The notes under the pieces are model-generated. The model saw only the letters and a program-made list of their open reading frames with translations, did not search any database and had not been told where the DNA came from. A program made the position numbers and the translations under genes. A stretch of 64,000 nucleotides of DNA. It comes from Nectonema munidae. Its lineage: Eukaryota; Nematomorpha; Nectonematoida; Nectonematidae. Positions 1-11,200 of this stretch are shown here, one piece after another. The number at the start of each line of letters is the position of its first letter. Position 1 is the stretch's first letter. The stretch is taken from NCBI GenBank assembly GCA_030549495.1, contig JAUIRK010000889.1:994501-1058500 (forward strand), in the 5' to 3' direction.

Positions 1-43
1 TATATACTTTTAGTATATATACTTTTTTTATATATACTCACTT

Positions 44-301
44 GAACTCTTGAATATAATATACAGAAGGCAGCTAACATTTGCTAGCCATATTGAGAGA
101 AAAGATGGATTAGAAAGCCTTTGTACATACGGAATGATGGAAGGAAGAAGAGGAAGACCTTGCAAGAAATTTATCGATGGGCTCAAAGAAGCTTTGGGAA
201 AGAGTTGCAACACAATGGAGATGAGAAGGAGGATGAAAGATCGAACAACTTGGCGCTCCATGATTGCCCACGTCCAAATGGCACAATGATGATGATGATG
301 T
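44..301 (+). mobile_element. 5'-truncated LINE (RTE/Craft-like), 3' end
   Basis: The reading frame at 50-289 encodes the C-terminal tail of a non-LTR reverse transcriptase. The arrangement HIERKDGLE, then GRRGRP, then DRTTWRSMIAHV is the conserved tail downstream of the RT domain in RTE/Craft-type LINEs. The frame ends in TGA and runs into an (ATG)n tail at about 284-300, the usual 3' microsatellite of this group. TACTCACTT occurs on both sides (35-43 and 302-310), which looks like a 9-bp target duplication. Only about 258 bp remain, so the copy was heavily 5'-truncated on insertion. The family is recognised from motif layout; the exact clade is uncertain. Confidence 0.75.
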
Positions 302-310
302 TACTCACTT

Positions 311-1332
311 TAGTTACTACCAAATGAGAATTTAAAACTACCTCCATTCTTTACGCCCTAATGAGATTGCAAAGAATGTATATTTTATGGGTTTAGGCTA
401 AACTTTCTGAATTTTATCAAAAAGAGAAGCCGACTGTTTGGTGAAGAAAAAAAAATTGAAATCATTGAAATTTGAGAAAAATTTCAAGACATTTTTTATC
501 TCGCATTCTCAATCAGTCTCTTCAATGACAGTGACAACTCTACATGTTGAAATATAAGCGCAGAGTTTTGATTTTTTTTTGTAAATATCAACGTCTCCCT
601 ATATTTCAATGTCATTTAATTAAAAAGGCCCAAATGTATAGAGAAAGTTTAGTATGTTAACTTTAATATTTCAAGATATCATCGTCTCCTCCCTAAACAG
701 ACAAAAAACCGATGGACGAAATGTCGACAGTTTTAACGTGAATGTCGACATTTCATCATGTAGGACAAATTGTCGATGTTAATAATTTTTTTATTCTTTC
801 ACTACTATTACTTCTGTTCTCTTACTTAGAAAAATTTCTAAACTTTAAATTAATTTTTCGTTTTCAATAAAATTATAGTTTATCAAATTTAGATTTGAAT
901 AAGTCAAATTACTTGTTTAATTTTTTTTATAATTTTTGCTGTTATTATAATTAGTAGTATAAGTATTTTACCACACAATTATAGCAATAAAAGTAGAAAT
1001 ACACACACATTTGAACAAATGTTGACATCGAGACTATCTGCATTTTGTCTGTCACCTTTAAAAGTGTCTGGCGACTGTCTCCCCATGAGGCAATGCGATT
1101 GATTTAAAAATGTTAATTGTATGCATATTTAGGATAAAATAAGATCATAAATTGATGTGCTTAATCTTGTTAAAGTTTCTGGAAGATATCAAGATTCCAT
1201 AAGATCAAAAAATATTTTTTTTCTCTTCATCCTTATAAAGATTCGCTTTTGTAGCAAAGCATCCATACATTACTTCTGAATATAAATCAGAGTTTATATC
1301 AGAGGTGTCGAGAGATATTGTAAGACATATAT
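311..1332. other. AT-rich spacer with a small foldback
   Basis: No gene is seen here. Between 693 and 775 there are repeated and inverted forms of GACGAAATGTCGAC, and similar words recur at 1015-1065, so this may be an old foldback element. The rest is AT-rich DNA with homopolymer tracts. Confidence 0.4.
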
Positions 1333-1486
1333 AAGGTGCGTGAGTAAGGTTGGTTAGATACTGGGTTTCAATAACTCAATGTCTTGGGTTCGATCCCGCA
1401 TCAAGCCTGCTTTCCTCATAGTTCGATACAAGCGGCGCAATTGTGCCTTCTCGATGAAAACACCCTATGGTACCTTTACCTTTATC
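1333..1486 (+). mobile_element. tRNA-derived SINE, copy 1
   Basis: The 5' part has the layout of a tRNA gene: a box A-like stretch (GTAAGGTTGGTTAGA) and, about 40 bp on, a good box B (GGGTTCGATCCCGC). It does not fold into a complete tRNA and continues into a non-tRNA tail, AAGCGGCGCAATTGTGCC and onward. That tail recurs at 35139-35272, which identifies a dispersed SINE family and not a tRNA gene. Boundaries are approximate. Confidence 0.75.
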
Positions 1487-2017
1487 AGAGCATTTGTATT
1501 TCATGCATAGCCTGATTTAAAGGATATAATGGATGATAAAGTCGGAAAAGTTTTGAATTAAAATGAATGCAGAAGTCTCAATTGAACTAAAAATGGATAT
1601 CTTGTTGATAAAATGAAATATATATACAGTAGAACTCCTCTAATGAGGTCACCATAGATAACAAGTCTTTTGACCGTTATTTAGGATTGACCTCATTAGA
1701 GGAGTAGTTATGTTATTTGAGAGTATTATGATAGCTATTTATATTTTTTTCTCTTCTTTATATTATTTAAATTATTACATGGTTAAAAAATTGAAAAATA
1801 AACTTAAAATGTCACAGAGAAATATAAAAAGTAAAATCTATAAAGTTATTTTTATTTTGCAAAAAAACAGGTACTAATTTTACTTTTTAATAAAGTAGGT
1901 ATCAATTAATGTTTGCTTTTTTGCTAGCTATCCTAAAACCATTACTTGCTCAATGTCTTTTTCCAGTTTCCGCGCAAGCTTTGTAACATTCCTCTTTTAA
2001 GTGCAAACTTTTTAAGA

Positions 2018-3382
2018 TCAATTGGAGAGTTTAGAGCTCCAGAAAGATTTTTTTATGGAACATTCACTCTCACCAAGCCAATTATCTACCATGTGCAAAG
2101 CCTTCGGTTCTGATGAATTTTCAACGAGGATGTCTTGTACTAAATCTGCTTTCCATGTACCAGTAAGTTCTTCAACGACCGGTAAATCATCATCAATTGA
2201 TATGAATTCCGTGTCTGTCATAAGGTTTTCTATTTCACAGCGCTGAGAGACTTCTTTGATAAGATCATCAAGTGGGATGCCCTGTTCAAGATTCAAAGAT
2301 TGTGCAAGAACACCATAACCACTCTTGCAAAAACAAGCCTCAACTATAGAGGGCTTGATACAGAGTCCGCTATCCATTCAATGGCGTTTAAAACAGTAAT
2401 GGAGTGGAGGAAAAATTTCCATATTTTTCTGTTCTTGCGATAATGGACCTAAGAAGTTTTTTTCGATAATAACGTTTAAATGTATGAATTATGCCCCGAT
2501 CAAGAGGTTGTAGAACTGAGGTACAATTAGCAGGAAAGAAAATAACTTTTATATTTTTCGTCTTAACATCTTTTGGATAGCCAGGAGCGTTGTCTACAAA
2601 CAACAAAACATTGCGTTTTTGATTTTGCATCAGCTTATCAAATTCAAGCAACCATTTACGGTAAAGTTCAGCAACCATCCAAGCTTTTTTATTGGACTTT
2701 CATAAAACAGGAAAAGCTTCATGATGAACATTTTTAAAACATCGTGGCTTCTGAAATCTTCCTATAACGAGCGGTTTTTGGCATTCTCCATTCATATTAA
2801 AGCAAAGAACAACTGTTAAACTGTCTTTCGATTTTTTAAACCTTTGCACTTTTCACCAGAGAAATGTAGTGTTCGATCAAGAAGTTGACGAAAAAAAACG
2901 CTCGTCTCATCCTCCATATTATATTTATTAGATTTGTCATATCGCTCTATCATTGACGGAAGCTTAGTTTTCCCATCAGAGACAAGACTTTTATCAACAC
3001 TTTTGCTTTCTCCACAAACTTAGAAGATGAAATATTATAACGTTGCTTAAAACTACGCAAGCATCCATTTGAAACTTTGAAGTTAGAAAGGTTTAAGTCC
3101 TGTGCGTAGCGTAGAGCTCGTTCTTGCATCAAAGGCCCACTAACAGTTAAATTTAGCAGCGCGTTTTTTGAAACCATTCCCACATAACATGATTCAAATA
3201 TGTGTTGTTATATTTACCTTCTTTTGCGGTCACCCTGCTTACTTATTTTTCAAAATATTTTGGACCTGAGTTCCGCCAATGCCAAAGACCTCAGCTAGTT
3301 GTCTAGCACTTTTGCCTTATCTCGCATTTATAAGACCATTTTTTTGTTGTAATATTAGTTCCTTTCTTTTACGACTTTCCAT
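2018..3382 (-). pseudogene. Tigger/pogo (CENP-B/jerky-like) transposase, decayed
   Basis: Translating the minus strand from an ATG at 3382 gives an N-terminal Psq/CENP-B-type helix-turn-helix (starts MESRKRKELILQQ; SARQLAEVFGIGG). A second DNA-binding domain follows (GPLMQERALRYAQDL, 3180-2950). Then comes the DDE_1 catalytic domain, with the second aspartate in LLFVDNAPGYP and the FPANCTSVLQPLDRGII block (2678-2388). The acidic C-terminal region ends at 2018 (SIDDDLPVVEEL). Such proteins cut and paste their element at TA sites. Stops and frame changes between the blocks show the copy is inactive. It is the only coding content of T1 and lies downstream of PRPF3. Confidence 0.85.
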
Positions 3383-3614
3383 TTTGGTATTAATAAAAAA
3401 AAACTGGAATAAATAAATTAGTGAATCTGGATAATTAAAAATAAAACATAAAAATTTAAATAAAGGATAAATATGAATAAAAAACTATGAACATATACAG
3501 AAGATCAAATCAACCAGGGACAAATAAGATAAAAAAAATCTTAATGTTGCTGTAGCAAAAAATATGAATTGATTGAATAAAAAATATCGAATCAGAGAGG
3601 CCAGTCATATGTCA

Positions 3615-3632
3615 CACACACACACACACTGC
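3615..3632. repeat. (CA)n microsatellite
   Basis: A short uninterrupted run of about nine CA units. Confidence 0.85.
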
Positions 3633-3810
3633 CAGTGATCATGAAGAAAGCCACACAAACAGATGCTTAGGAAGACTGATTTAAAATTCGCAACTAAAAG
3701 TGTTTTTATTTTGATGTTAAAACTTGGTCCCTTTGAAAATTTACGCAATTTGTCCGTTTTGACAAAAATAAGTGACCGTAATACGCAATACGGGAGTGAC
3801 CGTTATACTG

Positions 3811-5516
3811 AATAATTATGCAATATATAGAAATATAAAAGAATTGGGACTATACTTTCTGGCCGTTGATTGTTCATTTGAACGGTGGAAAAACAAAAAG
3901 CCAAGTCTTCATTATTTGAATTTATTACCATAAAAATATTTGTCCTGATCTCCTTCACATATTGGAAGCGAAAGACTTTTTAGTTGTGGTGAACAAATTT
4001 ACCCTCATAGAAGATAATGAAAACACGTGCACTTCGCAAGCTTTACAATGTGGAAGCGTTTGAATGTGTGATCACCAGTTTGGTGACAATAAAGGATAAG
4101 TACACCTATCTTTGAAAGATTTATAGCGTGCAACACGATCTTTGTTAACCCATTTACGACCAATGTTCCTATTTTGGAACATAAGTAATTTCATCTTCGT
4201 CTGTTTTTTTCAATGACTGAATATAAATCGTCTGCGTTTTTTTAGATATCGTCTGCTTTGCTTGGTCTTAAATGGGTTATTAATCTGAAGAGTGTAATGA
4301 AAGAGTAAACGATAACGAATTCTTTAATATTCTACCTGTACAGTGTACACCTGGTGTGGACAAAAGTGCATCCAACTGATGAAACCCAAAAGGTCAAAAC
4401 AGATCTTGGATTCGTTTGCTCTATGTGATAGCGTTGATCAAATTCGTTAACTACTCGCAATCATCCTATTAACACACATATATCAAACACCACAATATAT
4501 ATGATTTAAAATTTTGTCTCTATGAAAGCTCAAAATTAGTGTTTAGGCACATGTACACTGAAAAAACATGAGAATATAATTATGGGAGTTTATTCAGACA
4601 CACACAAAATTTGTTCATGTTTATTATGTAAATACACATACACACACATCCAAAACATATTTATGTTTATGATGAAGAAAAAACACTTTTATACGTTTAC
4701 TTTTATTTTTGTAAATTGTGTAAAATGAAATTTGTGTTTTTCATAATCGTAGTAACCGTGGAAATTCCAAAAAACAAAGATGGTCGGCAAAGAAATGCAG
4801 CATTATAACAATTATTCGCCGTATTAACTAATACATTTTTTTCTTGATTAAAACAAAGAAATATAAGTAGATACAAATCTTGGATATCAAGAAAAGTTCT
4901 GATACTCTTTCCACTACACAAACGCTATTACAATATTTTTTTTATCTTTTCTACGTGTATGGTTGAAAATGACTGCTGTAAATTAATTTTAAGAAATGAA
5001 ATAAAGCGCATAGATAATAGTATATAATGAAATCAGAATTGATTTGAGTAATAAAATATAAAACCGAACATTACAAGATAAACACCAAACTTATAAGCCT
5101 CATCGAGTCCATCGATTTTTTATTCCATTACAAAGTTTATTTTGTAAGTAAGAAGCATTGCCTTGAAATAATGCCGTCTAAGTGGGCGTTTCTTTGAAGT
5201 AATGTCGTCTGAGAAGCGTTTTTTTTTTGAAAATTGTCCTCTAAGCACGCATGAAAAAGTTTCGTAAACACTGCTTCTGATGAAGTAAAAAAGTATGTTA
5301 AAAGTAGAGGCGCATATGCTCAAAATTTGGAGGGAGGAAGCGAACTTTTTTATATTATGAATTTAAAAATTTATTATAAAAGAATTTTTGTCCAATAAAC
5401 ACACAACCATTATTACCCGGCATTATACTTGCACCCTAAGTTCTCAATCCCACCATAACTGCGCTAATTTTATCAATGATCTTGTTTGTAATTCTGATTG
5501 CATCAACCTTCTAGCT
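3811..5516. other. Intergenic spacer
   Basis: AT-rich DNA without a recognisable gene. It contains one TTAA-type MITE (4145-4280) and short CA-rich stretches at about 4600-4650. Confidence 0.5.
4145..4280. mobile_element. TTAA-type MITE, subfamily A
   Basis: Starts TTAACCCATTTACGACC and ends GGTCTTAAATGGGTTAT, so the termini are inverted and the flanking TTAA is intact on the left and one base changed on the right. The interior (CATCTTCGTCTG, TATAAATCGTCTGCG) is nearly identical to the copies at 13050 and 17981. TTAA target sites with CCC/GGG ends are the signature of piggyBac-type elements; no transposase is present. Confidence 0.85.
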
Positions 5517-6646
5517 CAGTGGCTCTCAAACTAGAGTCAGCTGTGCCCTGGAAGATCGAAAAGCAGTTCCATGAAGACCGAGAAGGCGACACTCATAATT
5601 AAAAGAATAAATAATTTAGTCTTTGAATTGAGTTAAACTATTTTTATTTTTTTTATTGCTTTTCAGACCTGATTTTATTGATGTAAATCTTAATGGCTTC
5701 AAAACAAAATATGACGACTCATAATTGAAATGTGGTTTTACTGCATTAACATCTCGTGGAGAAGAGGAACCTAAGTGTCTTTTATGTTTTGAAGTGTTAG
5801 CATCCACTTTTCTAAAGCTCAGCAAGTGAAGCTTGAACTGGAAATGAAGTACAAGAGTTAAAACTATTGACTATTTAAACGTCAAGCTGAAAGATTGCAT
5901 AAATCTAGGTTTGATAATATAGGAATGTTTTTACAAAATATTAAGTGTTGTTTGAAAGCCTTCTATAAAATTTCAAAAAATAACTGTCGTCAAAAAGTCC
6001 CACAACATAAGAGAACAGATGATATTATCTAGCTGCAAAGATATATTGAATGTGTTAAGAAGTTCTGAACTTGTAATATTGAAGAATATCTTCCTGACAA
6101 ACGATACCGTTAGAAGGCTAATAAAAGAGATATAGGATGACATGTCATTTCAACCTTTTTTGCAATTCAGCTTTATGAAAAGATGGATGCTGCAAACTTA
6201 GCTCAGCTTTGCATTTACCTACAATATGTATATGGCAGGCATCTGTTAGACATTTTTTTGTGAAATGTTTCATAGCGATTTATGATTGAAATAGGACAAT
6301 CCTATGCTGATGTTGCAAAGATGGCTCTGAAAGTTTATTCGATTTACCACTACCTATGAGTGTGAGCAAGTATTTTCCAAGCTACTGGCCACTGTGAGTA
6401 ATGATATGAGAGTTTCAATGGCAAAAACAGAGAAGAACTTAGACAAACTGATTTAGACAAAGCAGATGCATACATCCCATTGACATTGATTGGATTATTC
6501 AGACAATTTTTGAATAAATTATTATGTCAATTTTTTAGTACAGTAGTTTATATGTTGATTTATTTTTTTAGATGATATCCTGAGATATTAAAAAATTATA
6601 AAGAGACCGCCGCGCATAAAATTTTTACCAAGTTTATGAACCACTC
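5517..6646 (+). mobile_element. hAT transposon relic (ZBED-like)
   Basis: The left end CAGTGGCTCTCAAACT and the right end AGTTTATGAACCACTC are inverted, and the left one matches a common hAT terminus. The flanks TTCTAGCT and TTCAAGAT agree at 6 of 8 positions, as for an old 8-bp target duplication. The 3' part (about 6250-6500) encodes a decayed hAT dimerisation region in mixed frames, with words like ALKV, YECE and AYIPLTLIG on the plus strand. The transposase is beyond reading as one frame. A related segment is at 37770-38297. Confidence 0.65.
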
Positions 6647-7060
6647 TTCAAGATCAACAGGGGAACAAAAGCATTCATGTATGATAGATCACTACTCGTC
6701 GGATGTAATTAAGTCTTTATCCGTCTTTATTGGTATTTACCGGTTATTGAAACGGATGGTGACAGTTGCTCTTTCTATCACTAGATATGTTATACTCTAA
6801 CCAAGTGAAGGTTTTATACCATGACTCTAAAAATAAACCCTTTAGGAAATCTTTAGGAAATAGAATTTTTGGTTGAGCCGATTCTATATTTGGTGTTTTA
6901 AGGTTAAGAATGTCTTTGTCTTCTAAAAACAACGTGGAAAGGGTTGAATTAGAAGACTCATTGGTAATACAGCCAGACCTCATTTACCCGACAGTAGATT
7001 ATTCGACAAACCCAGTATCCGATCGAATATTCATTAAAGCTAAATAATTTTTCTCAGAAG
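6250..7060 (+). repeat. Composite repeat, copy 1
   Basis: This stretch is homologous to 37770-38640. The similarity covers the 3' part of the hAT relic and also about 400 bp beyond its right end (shared words TATGATAGATCAC, GATGTAATTAAG, TATACTCTAA, GACCTCATTTA). The shared unit is therefore larger than the hAT element itself. Confidence 0.8.
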
Positions 7061-7700
7061 GTATTAAAAATATATATTCTAACTTTATTAGAGTAAATTT
7101 AAAAGTGTTTAAGGCATATAGGATTATTTTGGGCGTGCAAACTAAAAATACTTTTATGTCTGGGAATACAACATCGTAAATTTTAACATATCCACGTTCA
7201 GTTTGGAAGGTAGCAAATGCAATAAACGAAGGATTACTGAAATATGTAGGTAAAATATATGTAATGTTTATACATCAAAAGCAGTATTGATTTATGTTAA
7301 CAAACAGATTTTTTAATTTTCGGTTATTTTCCATTCCTAGTTCATACTTAAATACCTTATCAGGTATAATTGTTTCCATAAAGAGTAGGTATTTGTTGGA
7401 AGTGTGGTATAGTAATGCAAAAGTGGATGTTGGGAAGGTGCGAGAAAGATTTTTTATAGGTTCTATAATTTCTTATGCATTCGAGACGACTTTTTGATGA
7501 CGAATTATTCAATGTTCTTGGACACACTTCGCCATAGATAAAAACAAGATTACATGAACACAGCAATAATATTGAAAATCACTTCATCTCATTTGCTAAA
7601 GAGCTTCTGTGGAATTTGAAATATGTTAAAACGAATTGAACAATTTCCTTCCTTTTATTGTTTACTTATACTTATTCGTGTTATAGAGTTTTGGAATAAT
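7061..7700. other. Spacer 3' of PRPF3
   Basis: AT-rich DNA without a supported gene. Short open frames on both strands overlap each other and resemble nothing known. Confidence 0.5.
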
Positions 7701-7701
7701 T

Positions 7702-7707
7702 TTTATT
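7702..7707 (-). promoter_or_regulatory. Candidate polyadenylation signal of PRPF3
   Basis: AATAAA on the minus strand about 195 bp after the PRPF3 stop codon. It is the first canonical hexamer noticed downstream. In such AT-rich DNA it could be chance. Confidence 0.45.
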
Positions 7708-7900
7708 TTTTGAAAATACGTAATATACGAAGAACTTTCATAGCATTTCAAGAAGGGAACATTTGAAAGTCTTTCAAGAATCATTGCAAGCCAGGCAAAG
7801 AAACACCACCAGCAGCAGCTAGCCAACGTGTGTACTGATAATTTAACTTCCTAGAAAACAAGGCAAAAATTGCAGGACACGAACAATGTGAGGTTGGGGC

Positions 7901-8253
7901 TCAAACTTCTTCTGTCTGGTCACTGAGTAGAGAATGGCGGTAAGCCAAGTCCCAGTACTGCTGGACACCGTGCTTCCTGAACAACTTTTTGGCAGAAGCA
8001 GCATCCTCAATAATTTTGAAGGTCAGGGCGCCAAAATTTCGACTGCGTGAAACGCCCTCCCAGACGAGTCGGCAGTCGTTCAGGTTTTCTTCGTTTTCTT
8101 CGTCATCTTTGGCGAGAGGCGCACCCATTCCATCTTTTTTGGGTTCGGCGAATTTGAGGCGGTTGCGCTGCCCAAACGTTTTGTTGATGCGCTCTTTCTT
8201 CCATTTTATGCGATCCAGCATCAGTCTCTTAAACTTTTTTTGTTGCTTCTTGC
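7901..8253 (-). CDS. PRPF3: PRPF3 exon 12 (C-terminus and stop)
   Basis: Begins with [17 protein letters not shown], continues through an acidic segment and [14 protein letters not shown], and ends [16 protein letters not shown]...TEEV with TGA at 7903-7901. Human Prp3 has [19 protein letters not shown] and FKKHGAEHYWDLA at the same places. Confidence 0.97.
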
Positions 8254-11200
8254 CTGAAATATAATGACCACTTCTATTGTTTAAGTAAGAAAAATACTAC
8301 GGATATTGTACATCTTAAATATATGTAAATAAAGTGTGGCTGAGTCATCATGAATAAAGGATAAAATAAAATAATAGAAAGTAAAGCGCATGAAAAAGCT
8401 CTTGAACTCATTTCATCCCCGAAAAAAAAGACGAGATTAAGTAATTGGATATAAAAGTACTTTAAATTCAGGAAATCATCTGCGTCAGTTGAAACTAAAA
8501 GAGCTTGGCATGAAATGGGTTAAGATGAAGTTTCGAGCGTTATGTTCACCGACTAAGCATCAAATTGTTACAGAATGCAGATGAGAAAAGGAAGGCATGG
8601 CAAGACGGTCATTTAGAACAACAGGAAGGAAATTTAATGGTCCATATTTGATTTTGCAACGCTATTGTGATATTTTGATGATCATAGTGGTCCAAAATTG
8701 GTATTAAACTTCTTTTCTTCATGAATAGTTTAATGACTTATAGTTAATAAATACTTAGAATTATAATCAATTGACACAATCCAGGGGCGTATTTACCACA
8801 GTAGTGGAGAAACGTCAAATACTTAAAAAATATTTGATTTTACAAAATCCCCCCCCCCCCTTCACATTTCAATGCCCACAGTTAGAAAATTCTAAATATG
8901 CTATTGACCCATTCGATAAAAATTAAATAAAACTTTTCCATATCTCAAGATGAGTGATTCATACCCATTTTTTCTGTTTCGCCTTTTATAAACTTCGACC
9001 TTCTCATAGTTCCATTTTTTAAATATTCAGTTTTCTTTATACGTTCATCATATGAAACCTACAAAATCTTTGAAAGTATCGTTCATAGTTCTTTTACATC
9101 TTATATTATCCTGGCACTAGTCCATATTTTAATCAAAATTTAATTCTTTTCAAAAAGTATTTAATTTATTATTTGTTGCTTCACCTGGAACTTTAAGAAT
9201 CAGTAAAAAAGAAAGCGTTCTAAAGTTTTATTCATTGAAAAATTTAAAATCGCTGTAAAAATTTTGTATGACAAAAGTACATGTTTCATAAAATCTCAAT
9301 AGATCAATGTGTTCCTTTACACTTCTGTTTGATAACAAGAGCTCTAAGAGATAAGGAATGTTTTTTAGAGAAAGAAATTAAAAGAAAAGTGACTAGAATC
9401 TTCAAAGCTTAGAAAAACACGCAAGAAGGATGTTTGCATCAAATAAAAGAACAATGTGTTACCTTTGAAAGAAAAAGAAAATTGAAGAAAAATGTTGTAT
9501 TGTAAAATGAATAAACGCGTCTCGTGTTCAAATAATAGTAGTTTATGTTTTTCATATTTTAAATAAAAATAGAGAAGTATATCATTCATTGCAATGCTTG
9601 TTTTCATCCATTCTAAATAGAACTTGCATTTTAGCTCAATTTTAGTTTAATGATTAGTAGATTTATGATTAGATCTAAGAAATTCCTCATCACATTTCAA
9701 ATGCTTTCAAAGAGCGGGAAAATTGAGAAAAGGGGTGAAACCAACAAAAACTTACTCCCTTCAACGACAACAACATTGATATCCGGATGTAGAGCGACGA
9801 TTCCAGTCATGTAGAGTTGTTTTACATTCGCTTCGACTTTAAACTTCTTGGATTGATCCGCCAAACTCTTCACACTTAAATATTGGAAAATTATTGCTTA
9901 TATTCTTATAATGGACGACACCTTTTTCAAATATCGTCAAATAAAAACGCGCAAATAGTTCACTTTAAAAGGTTACTCCAAATGTAGATAAAATTTCGTG
10001 GAGTCATGCTAATGGTTAAAGAACAACTTACTTATACAACTATAGGATGCATCTTTGTCCAAAAAACGAATCATAAAATCTCCCTGCGTCCTTAATTCTC
10101 GTTAAAGACCAGAATAATCAGACGATATTTAATGTAAAGCAGTTGATTTGTATTAAAAAGAATTTATGAACGCAGACAGACAATCATATTTTTATAAAGT
10201 CGACTCTAATCGTTAACAGGTAAATCGTCTTAATCTCATGCGGTTAATCAAAATGTACCACTCGTCAAAGAAGCTAATACTTCGAAACGGCTTGTCAAAT
10301 TTTCTTAATAAAGTGTCCAAAATTTTCATATATATAATTTCTCTCATTTTTTAATATACTTAATTGTGCGTACAAGGCGATAGTTATAACTAAAAATTCT
10401 AAGTTCTCTGTGTTCGATCATCATCCCTAATCGTAGACTGTGTGAAAGACATAATATTAGTGTATATTTTTGCAATTATATATTATATTATATTCATTTA
10501 AAAAGATGCTTTAAGGAAGCTAATTTGAAATAGTATAGTTTCTTGCAAACTTCAAAAACCCAAAATTTGATATATAATGTTAAAAGAAATTCATGCAAGG
10601 TTTATAATTTGCACATTACTTTACTTGCTTAACGGCTGAGATTCAGAAACAAATTTTTTTTAAATAAATTATAAAAAAAAGTCCCCCCCCCCATAATATG
10701 TATGTGTGTATGTATGCCTAGATATTTTTGTGTCAGATGTTACAAATAAATAGGGAAGTTTGTATCAAAATGTCAAAAAAGTATATGTATGTATGTATGT
10801 ACGATTGCACTAACAGTAAACATAACATCAGCCATAACACTAACACTAACTCTGATACTAACTCTAATACTAACACCAATACTAATTCTACACTAATCCA
10901 AACCCCGACAATAGGTTTCCAACATTTTACACATTAAGACCTATTTAGAAATGGGTTGGGACTTTGTCAACTATAATGCAAATTAGCGAATATTTTTGAA
11001 TAGTGGAAATCATCGACAGGGATTGTGACAAGCCCATCTGTTCACCATGTGTGAGGGATGCAATGCACCGCAATGAAAAGAGGAAGAACAACTGCTTACT
11101 AGTACACAGAAACTTCAATGATGCGTAAATCGCTTTCTTTGTACTTTCGTTCGGCCTTACTCCGCTTCTGGTCTTTCGTGAGCTTTCGGGAAAGATTCGC

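Larger units (their letters stand above)
1627..3810 (-). mobile_element. Tigger/pogo-type DNA transposon relic T1
   Basis: The element contains a minus-strand Tigger transposase relic (2018-3382) flanked by ends that start CAGTA on each strand: CAGTAGAAC at 1627, preceded by TA, and CAGTATAAC reading in from 3810. GACCGTTAT words sit near both ends. The terminal repeats match only loosely, so the exact ends are tentative. The left end contains a near-perfect 18-bp inverted repeat (1631-1650 against 1687-1706) that would form a hairpin. The right TA duplicate has decayed to AA. Confidence 0.6.

Noticed and set aside
1333-1405. Possible tRNA gene
   Set aside because: Box B is good, but no complete cloverleaf can be drawn and the unit continues into a tail shared with a second locus, so it is a SINE.
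7989-8264. Plus-strand frame of 91 codons
   Set aside because: It is the antisense shadow of PRPF3 exon 12.
10728-10937. Asn-Thr repeat protein
   Set aside because: It is produced by the ACTAAC hexamer tract in a PRPF3 intron.
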